A stretch of DNA of 64,000 bases from Neisseria meningitidis (GTDB lineage: Bacteria > Pseudomonadota > Gammaproteobacteria > Burkholderiales > Neisseriaceae). The stretch lies in assembly GCF_900638555.1 (NCBI RefSeq), contig NZ_LR134525.1, positions 1,922,001-1,986,000 of the forward strand. The letters run 5' to 3'. Below, one piece after another: positions 58,391 through 64,000 of this stretch. The translations under genes and the position numbers were made by a program. The notes under the pieces were generated by a model. The model did no database searches. It saw only the letters and a program-made list of their open reading frames with translations, and was not told where the DNA came from. Each line of letters opens with the position of its first letter. The stretch's first letter is position 1.

Positions 58391-58955
58391 ACAATGGCTT
58401 GTGCTGCTGCCGATGCTTTCCGTTTTGCCGGACGCGGCGGCGGAGGGGATAGATGTGAGCCGCGCCGAAGCGAGGATAACCGACGGCGGGCAGCTTTCCA
58501 TCAGCAGCCGCTTCCAAACCGAGCTGCCCGACCAGCTCCAACAGGCGTTGCGCCGGGGCGTGCCGCTCAACTTTACCTTAAGCTGGCAGCTTTCCGCCCC
58601 GATAATCGCTTCTTATCGGTTTAAATTGGGGCAACTGATTGGCGATGACGACAATATTGACTACAAACTGAGTTTCCATCCGCTGACCAACCGCTACCGC
58701 GTTACCGTCGGCGCGTTTTCGACAGACTACGACACCTTGGATGCGGCATTGCGCGCGACCGGCGCGGTTGCCAACTGGAAAGTCCTGAACAAAGGCGCGC
58801 TGTCCGGTGCGGAAGCAGGGGAAACCAAGGCGGAAATCCGCCTGACGCTGTCCACTTCAAAACTGCCCAAGCCTTTTCAAATCAATGCATTGACTTCTCA
58901 AAACTGGCATTTGGATTCGGGTTGGAAACCTCTAAACATCATCGGGAACAAATAA
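58356..58955 (+). CDS. DUF4390 exported protein
   Basis: The 199-residue product has a signal peptide (about 1-29, LVLLPMLSVLPDAAA) and a mature domain of the DUF4390 type (ISSRFQTELPDQLQQALRRG, YKLSFHPLTNRYRVT). Function is unknown; the gene is usually found, as here, between rsmB and the ntrY-like kinase. It begins 35 bp before the rsmB stop and its stop overlaps the ntrY start (TAATG), so the three genes are translationally linked. Confidence 0.88.
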   Translation: MAFITRLFKSIKQWLVLLPMLSVLPDAAAEGIDVSRAEARITDGGQLSISSRFQTELPDQLQQALRRGVPLNFTLSWQLSAPIIASYRFKLGQLIGDDDNIDYKLSFHPLTNRYRVTVGAFSTDYDTLDAALRATGAVANWKVLNKGALSGAEAGETKAEIRLTLSTSKLPKPFQINALTSQNWHLDSGWKPLNIIGNK

Positions 58956-61075
58956 TGCGCCGTTTTCTACCGATCGCAGCCATATGCGCCGTCGTCCTGT
59001 TGTACGGACTGACGGCGGCAACCGGCAGCACCAGTTCGCTGGCGGATTATTTCTGGTGGATTGTTGCGTTCAGCGCAATGCTGCTGCTGGTGTTGTCCGC
59101 CGTTTTGGCACGTTATGTCATATTGCTGTTGAAAGACAGGCGCGACGGCGTATTCGGTTCGCAGATTGCCAAACGCCTTTCCGGGATGTTTACGCTGGTT
59201 GCCGTACTGCCCGGCGTGTTTCTGTTCGGCGTTTCCGCACAGTTTATCAACGGCACGATTAATTCGTGGTTCGGCAACGATACCCACGAGGCGCTTGAAC
59301 GCAGCCTCAATTTGAGCAAGTCCGCATTGAATCTGGCGGCAGACAACGCCCTTGGCAACGCCATCCCCGTGCAGATAGACCTCATCGGCGCGGCTTCCCT
59401 GCCCGGGGATATGGGCAGGGTGCTGGAACATTACGCCGGCAGCGGTTTTGCCCAGCTTGCCCTGTACAATGCCGCAAGCGGCAAAATCGAAAAAAGCATC
59501 AACCCGCACAAGCTCGATCAGCCGTTTCCAGGTAAGGCGCGTTGGGAAAAAATCCAACAGGCGGGTTCGGTCAGGGATTTGGAAAGCATAGGCGGCGTAT
59601 TGTACGCGCAGGGCTGGCTGTCGGCAGGTACGCACAACGGGCGCGATTACGCCTTGTTTTTCCGTCAGCCGGTTCCCAAAGGCGTGGCAGAGGATGCCGT
59701 CTTAATCGAAAAGGCAAGGGCGAAATATGCTGAGTTGAGTTACAGCAAAAAAGGTTTGCAGACCTTTTTCCTGGCAACCCTGCTGATTGCCTCGCTGCTG
59801 TCGATTTTTCTTGCACTGGTCATGGCACTGTATTTCGCCCGCCGTTTCGTCGAACCCGTCCTATCGCTTGCCGAGGGGGCGAAGGCGGTGGCGCAAGGCG
59901 ATTTCAGCCAGACGCGCCCCGTGTTGCGCAACGACGAGTTCGGACGCTTGACCAAGTTGTTCAACCACATGACCGAGCAGCTTTCCATCGCCAAAGAAGC
60001 AGACGAGCGCAACCGCCGGCGCGAGGAAGCCGCCAGACATTATCTCGAATGCGTGTTGGAGGGGCTGACCACGGGCGTGGTGGTGTTTGACGAACAAGGC
60101 TGTCTGAAAACCTTCAACAAAGCGGCGGAACAGATTTTGGGGATGCCGCTTACCCCCCTGTGGGGCAGCAGCCGGCACGGTTGGCACGGCGTTTCGGCGC
60201 AGCAGTCCCTGCTTGCCGAAGTGTTTGCCGCCATCGGCGCGGCGGCAGGTACGGACAAACCGGTCCATGTGAAATATGCCGCGCCGGACGATGCCAAAAT
60301 CCTGCTGGGCAAGGCAACCGTCCTGCCCGAAGACAACGGCAACGGCGTGGTAATGGTGATTGACGACATCACCGTTTTGATACACGCGCAAAAAGAAGCC
60401 GCGTGGGGCGAAGTGGCAAAACGGCTGGCACACGAAATCCGCAATCCGCTCACGCCCATCCAGCTTTCTGCCGAACGGCTGGCGTGGAAATTGGGCGGGA
60501 AGCTGGACGAGCAGGACGCGCAAATCCTGACACGTTCGACCGACACCATCATCAAACAAGTGGCGGCATTAAAAGAAATGGTCGAGGCATTCCGCAATTA
60601 CGCGCGTTCCCCTTCGCTCAAATTGGAAAATCAGGATTTGAACGCCTTAATCGGCGATGTGTTGGCATTGTACGAAGCTGGTCCGTGCCGGTTTGCGGCG
60701 GAACTTGCCGGCGAACCGCTGATGATGGCGGCGGATACGACCGCCATGCGGCAGGTGCTGCACAATATTTTCAAAAATGCCGCCGAAGCGGCGGAAGAAG
60801 CCGATGTGCCCGAAGTCAGGGTAAAATCGGAAGCGGGGCAGGACGGACGGATTGTCCTGACAGTTTGCGACAACGGCAAGGGGTTCGGCAGGGAAATGCT
60901 GCACAATGCCTTCGAGCCGTATGTAACGGACAAACCGGCTGGAACGGGATTGGGACTGCCCGTGGTGAAAAAAATCATTGAAGAACACGGCGGCCGCATC
61001 AGCCTGAGCAATCAGGATGCGGGCGGCGCGTGTGTCAGAATCATCTTGCCAAAAACGGTAGAAACTTATGCGTAG
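58955..61075 (+). CDS. ntrY: NtrY-like sensor histidine kinase
   Basis: The 706-residue inner-membrane kinase has three N-terminal membrane helices (about 5-115), a periplasmic stretch and a fourth helix (TLLIASLLSIFLALVMALYF, about 275-295). A HAMP domain follows, then a PAS domain, the phosphoacceptor His box AHEIRNPLTPIQLSAERL and a HATPase with DNGKGFG and GTGLGLPVVKKIIEEHGG. It pairs with the response regulator downstream (8-bp overlap). In Neisseria this pair has been linked to control of respiratory enzymes rather than nitrogen use. Confidence 0.95.
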   Translation: MRRFLPIAAICAVVLLYGLTAATGSTSSLADYFWWIVAFSAMLLLVLSAVLARYVILLLKDRRDGVFGSQIAKRLSGMFTLVAVLPGVFLFGVSAQFINGTINSWFGNDTHEALERSLNLSKSALNLAADNALGNAIPVQIDLIGAASLPGDMGRVLEHYAGSGFAQLALYNAASGKIEKSINPHKLDQPFPGKARWEKIQQAGSVRDLESIGGVLYAQGWLSAGTHNGRDYALFFRQPVPKGVAEDAVLIEKARAKYAELSYSKKGLQTFFLATLLIASLLSIFLALVMALYFARRFVEPVLSLAEGAKAVAQGDFSQTRPVLRNDEFGRLTKLFNHMTEQLSIAKEADERNRRREEAARHYLECVLEGLTTGVVVFDEQGCLKTFNKAAEQILGMPLTPLWGSSRHGWHGVSAQQSLLAEVFAAIGAAAGTDKPVHVKYAAPDDAKILLGKATVLPEDNGNGVVMVIDDITVLIHAQKEAAWGEVAKRLAHEIRNPLTPIQLSAERLAWKLGGKLDEQDAQILTRSTDTIIKQVAALKEMVEAFRNYARSPSLKLENQDLNALIGDVLALYEAGPCRFAAELAGEPLMMAADTTAMRQVLHNIFKNAAEAAEEADVPEVRVKSEAGQDGRIVLTVCDNGKGFGREMLHNAFEPYVTDKPAGTGLGLPVVKKIIEEHGGRISLSNQDAGGACVRIILPKTVETYA

Positions 61076-62345
61076 CAGCGATATTTTAATTGTAGACGAC
61101 GAAATCGGCATCCGCGACCTGCTGTCGGAAATCCTGCAGGACGAAGGTTATTCGGTCGCATTGGCGGAAAACGCCGAAGAGGCGCGCAAGCTGCGCCATC
61201 AGGCGCGCCCCGCGATGGTGCTGCTGGATATTTGGATGCCTGATTGCGACGGCATCACCCTTTTGAAGGAGTGGGCGAAAAACGGGCAGCTCAATATGCC
61301 GGTGGTGATGATGAGCGGGCATGCCAGCATCGATACCGCCGTAGAAGCGACCAAAATCGGCGCGCTCGACTTTTTGGAAAAACCGATTTCCCTGCAAAAG
61401 CTGCTGTCTGCCGTCGAAAACGCGTTGAAGTACGGTGCGGCGCAAACCGAAACGGGGCCTGTATTCGACAAGCTGGGCAACAGTGCGGCGATTCAGGAAA
61501 TGAACCGTGAGGTAGGGGCTGCGGTGAAATGTGCCTCTCCCGTACTTTTGACGGGCGAGGCGGGTTCGCCGTTTGAAACGGTGGCACGCTATTTCCATAA
61601 AAACGGTACGCCGTGGGTCAGCCCGGCAAGGGTCGAATATCTGATCGATATGCCGATGGAACTGTTGCAGAAGGCGGAGGGCGGCGTTTTGTATGTCGGC
61701 GACATCGCCCAGTACAGCCGCAACATCCAAGCCGGCATTGCCTTTATTGTCGGAAAGGCGGAACACCGCCGCGTCAGGGTGGTCGCATCGGGCAGCAGGG
61801 CGGCAGGTTCAGACGGCATTGCCTGCGAGGAAAAGCTGGCGGAACTGCTGTCGGAATCGGTCGTCCGTATTCCGCCCCTGCGTATGCAGCATGAAGACAT
61901 TCCCTTCCTGATACAGGGGATTACCTGCAATGTGGCGGAAAGCCAAAAGATTGCGCCTGCCTCATTCAGTGAAGATGCGCTTGCCGCATTGACCCGTTAT
62001 GAATGGCCGGGAAATTTTGACCAGTTGAGCAGTGTCGTTGCAACGCTGTTGTTGGAGGCGGACGGGCAGGAAATCGGTGCAGGGGCGGTTTCTTCCCTTT
62101 TGGGGCAGAATGTGCCTGCCGAGGGAGCGGAAGATATGGTGGGCGGGTTTAATTTCAACCTGCCCCTGCGCGAATTGAGGGAGGGGGTGGAGCGGCGTTA
62201 TTTCGAGTACCACATCGCCCAAGAAGGTCAGAATATGAGCAAAGTGGCGCAGAAAGTCGGTTTGGAACGCACGCACCTTTACCGCAAACTCAAACAGCTC
62301 GGCATCGGCGTTTCGCGCCGGGCGGGGGAAAAAACCGAAGAATAA
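61068..62345 (+). CDS. ntrX: NtrX-like response regulator with a degenerate AAA+ domain
   Basis: The 425-residue product has a receiver domain (about 1-120) with DDE, phosphoacceptor Asp in VLLDIWMPDCDG, the switch Thr/Ser region MMSGHAS, and Lys in EKPIS. Next is a shortened AAA+ region whose Walker A is altered (LTGEAGSPFETVA, no GK[S/T]) and which lacks the GAFTGA sigma-54 loop. Last is a Fis-type helix-turn-helix (SKVAQKVGLERTHLYRKLKQ). It should bind DNA when phosphorylated but cannot drive sigma-54 transcription by ATP hydrolysis. The start overlaps ntrY by 8 bp. Confidence 0.95.
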   Translation: MRSSDILIVDDEIGIRDLLSEILQDEGYSVALAENAEEARKLRHQARPAMVLLDIWMPDCDGITLLKEWAKNGQLNMPVVMMSGHASIDTAVEATKIGALDFLEKPISLQKLLSAVENALKYGAAQTETGPVFDKLGNSAAIQEMNREVGAAVKCASPVLLTGEAGSPFETVARYFHKNGTPWVSPARVEYLIDMPMELLQKAEGGVLYVGDIAQYSRNIQAGIAFIVGKAEHRRVRVVASGSRAAGSDGIACEEKLAELLSESVVRIPPLRMQHEDIPFLIQGITCNVAESQKIAPASFSEDALAALTRYEWPGNFDQLSSVVATLLLEADGQEIGAGAVSSLLGQNVPAEGAEDMVGGFNFNLPLRELREGVERRYFEYHIAQEGQNMSKVAQKVGLERTHLYRKLKQLGIGVSRRAGEKTEE

Positions 62346-62378
62346 GCCCGGACGGCCGGTTTTCCGGTTGCGGGCTTT
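62344..62378 (+). terminator. Terminator after ntrX
   Basis: AAGCCCG pairs with CGGGCTT, with an inner CCGG/CCGG stem, then TTTG. The stem starts at the ntrX stop. Confidence 0.8.
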
Positions 62379-62382
62379 TGTT

Positions 62383-62415
62383 TTCAGACGGCATTTGGTG
62401 CAAATGCCGTCTGAA
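62383..62415 (+). terminator. AT-type DUS inverted pair before dprA
   Basis: TTCAGACGGCATTT and AAATGCCGTCTGAA flank five bases, directly after the previous hairpin. Confidence 0.7.
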
Positions 62416-62435
62416 ATCGTAAGGGGACGGATTTT

Positions 62436-63623
62436 ATGACAGAGGACGAACGTTTCGCGTGGCTGCAATTGGCGTTTACGCCCTATATCGGCGCGGAAAG
62501 TTTCCTGCTGCTGATGCGCCGTTTCGGCAGCGCGCAAAATGCCCTGTCCGCACCGGCGGAACAGGTGGCGGCACTGATACGGCACAAACAGGCGCTTGAG
62601 GCTTGGCGCAATGCGGAAAAACGCGCTCTGGCGCGGCAGGCGGCAGAAGCGGCGTTGGAATGGGAAATGCGGGACGGATGCCGCCTGATGCTGCTTCAGG
62701 ATGAAGATTTCCCCGAAATGCTGACGCAGGGGCTGACCGCGCCGCCGGTTTTGTTTTTGCGCGGCAACGTGCGGCTGCTGCACAAGCCTTCCGCCGCCAT
62801 CGTCGGCAGCCGCCATGCCACGCCGCAGGCGATGCGGATTGCCAAAGATTTCGGCAAGTCGTTGGGCGGGCAAAATATCCCCGTTGTGTCGGGTATGGCT
62901 TCCGGTATCGATACTGCCGCCCATCAGGGCGCACTGGAGGCAGAAGGCGGCACCATCGCCGTGTGGGGGACGGGTATAGACCGCATTTACCCGCCGTCCA
63001 ATAAAAACCTTGCCTATGAAATCGCCGAAAAAGGATTGATTGTCAGCGAGTTTCCCATCGGTACGCGCCCGTATGCCGGCAATTTTCCGCGCCGCAACCG
63101 CCTGATTGCCGCCCTGTCGCAAGTAACGCTGGTGGTTGAAGCCGCCTTGGAATCCGGTTCGCTGATTACCGCCGGCCTGGCGGCAGAAATGGGGCGCGAA
63201 GTGATGGCGGTACCCGGTTCGATAGACAATCCGCACAGCAAAGGCTGCCACAAACTGATTAAAGACGGCGCAAAATTGGTGGAATGCCTGGACGACATCC
63301 TGAACGAATGCCCGGGGCTATTGCAAAATACGGGTGCTTCATCATATTCTATAAATAAGGATACGCCCGACACGGGACGCCGCGCCGTTCAGACGGCATA
63401 CGCCCCGCCGCCTGCCGCAAAAATGCCGTCTGAAGCGGCGGCAGGCGGCACAGCCGTCGGCGGCATACTGGATAAAATGGGTTTCGACCCCATCCATCCC
63501 GACGTGCTTGCCGGACAGTTGGCTATGCCTGCCGCAGATTTGTATGCCGCACTGTTGGAATTGGAATTGGACGGCAGCGTTGCCGCAATGCCCGGCGGCA
63601 GATACCAGCGTATCCGAACTTGA
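62436..63623 (+). CDS. dprA: DNA processing protein DprA
   Basis: Protects incoming single-stranded DNA and loads RecA during transformation. The 395-residue product has an N-terminal helix-hairpin-helix/SAM-like region (about 1-80) and a Rossmann fold with VGSRHATPQAMRIAKDFG, VVSGMASGIDTAAHQGAL and SEFPIGTRP. PRRNRLIAALSQVTLVVEA follows, and a C-terminal winged-helix domain (about 330-395). Its linker (about 290-330) contains a DUS (ATGCCGTCTGAA, coding KMPSEA). AAGGGGACGG precedes the ATG. It is 26 bp from smg. Confidence 0.96.
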   Translation: MTEDERFAWLQLAFTPYIGAESFLLLMRRFGSAQNALSAPAEQVAALIRHKQALEAWRNAEKRALARQAAEAALEWEMRDGCRLMLLQDEDFPEMLTQGLTAPPVLFLRGNVRLLHKPSAAIVGSRHATPQAMRIAKDFGKSLGGQNIPVVSGMASGIDTAAHQGALEAEGGTIAVWGTGIDRIYPPSNKNLAYEIAEKGLIVSEFPIGTRPYAGNFPRRNRLIAALSQVTLVVEAALESGSLITAGLAAEMGREVMAVPGSIDNPHSKGCHKLIKDGAKLVECLDDILNECPGLLQNTGASSYSINKDTPDTGRRAVQTAYAPPPAAKMPSEAAAGGTAVGGILDKMGFDPIHPDVLAGQLAMPAADLYAALLELELDGSVAAMPGGRYQRIRT

Positions 63624-63648
63624 ACGCACTTTATATTAAGGAACACGA

Positions 63649-64000
63649 ATGACCGAAGTCATCGCCTACCTCATCGAACATTTCCAAGATTTCGATACCT
63701 GTCCGCCGCCCGAAGACTTGGGTATGCTGCTTGAAGAAGCGGGTTTCGATACGATGGAAATCGGCAACACCCTGATGATGATGGAAGTATTGCTCAACAG
63801 CTCCGAATTTTCCGCCGAACCCGCCGACAGCGGCGCATTGCGCGTGTACAGCAAAGAAGAAACCGACAACCTGCCGCAGGAAGTGATGGGGCTGATGCAG
63901 TATCTGATTGAAGAAAAAGCCGTCAGCTGCGAACAGCGGGAAATCATCATCCACGCGCTGATGCACATCCCCGGCGACGAAATTACCGTAGATACCGCCA
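63649..64000 (+). CDS. smg: Smg family (DUF494) protein, cut by the window edge
   Basis: The first 117 codons are present. The protein begins [20 protein letters not shown] and has [20 protein letters not shown], typical of the Smg/DUF494 family of about 150 residues found next to dprA in many proteobacteria. Function is unknown. AAGGAACACGA precedes the ATG. Confidence 0.9.

Overview
This window is chromosomal DNA of Neisseria meningitidis, and the capsule genes point to serogroup A. The evidence is the density of GCCGTCTGAA uptake words, often paired as hairpin terminators; five Correia repeats; a degraded IS1016; a comE gene next to an rRNA operon; and the csaA-csaB-csaC-csaD set, which makes and O-acetylates the ManNAc-1-phosphate capsule of serogroup A.

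Layout. 0-5.5 kb: edge of a FUSC/YccS-type membrane protein gene, pilU and pilT (pilus retraction motors, both with damaged starts), yggS, a small lipoprotein gene, proC and dksA. 5.5-11.8 kb: a full rRNA operon (16S, tRNA-Ile, tRNA-Ala, 23S, 5S) and comE. 12-15.4 kb: dnaJ and an oligopeptide transporter. 15.4-38.3 kb: the capsule island. In order it holds region D' (rfbC, rfbA, rfbB and a galE fragment, all on the minus strand), two broken DNA methyltransferase genes, tex (region E), ctrDCBA (region C), the AT-rich csaABCD (region A), region D (galE, rfbB, rfbA, rfbC on the plus strand) and lipA-lipB (region B). D and D' form a 2,994-bp inverted repeat around a 12.7-kb core.

38.6-50.9 kb: a Sel1-repeat protein, gltS, a lipoprotein with an LprI-like tail, a FadL-type porin, pyruvate kinase, IS1016, and a decaying locus with a C39 peptidase and a Gly/Ala-rich peptide. 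This stretch carries four of the five Correia repeats. 50.9-64 kb: housekeeping genes, namely a DUF3579-GNAT fusion, pyrBI with a likely attenuator leader, a LysM protein, def-fmt-rsmB, a DUF4390 protein, the ntrY-ntrX two-component pair, dprA and smg.

How the genes work together. CsaA makes UDP-ManNAc, CsaB polymerises it, CsaC acetylates it, LipA/LipB handle the lipid end, and CtrA-D export the chain. The main oddities are a stop codon at codon 2 of pilT, a missing ATG in pilU, the mosaic inverted repeat, a capsule-specific dialect of uptake-sequence hairpins, an unassigned GT-A-like enzyme (CsaD), a fused and frameshifted peptide/peptidase locus, and a response regulator whose AAA+ motor is dead. 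No wholly new system is evident. The peptide/C39 locus is the nearest thing to a little-described one.
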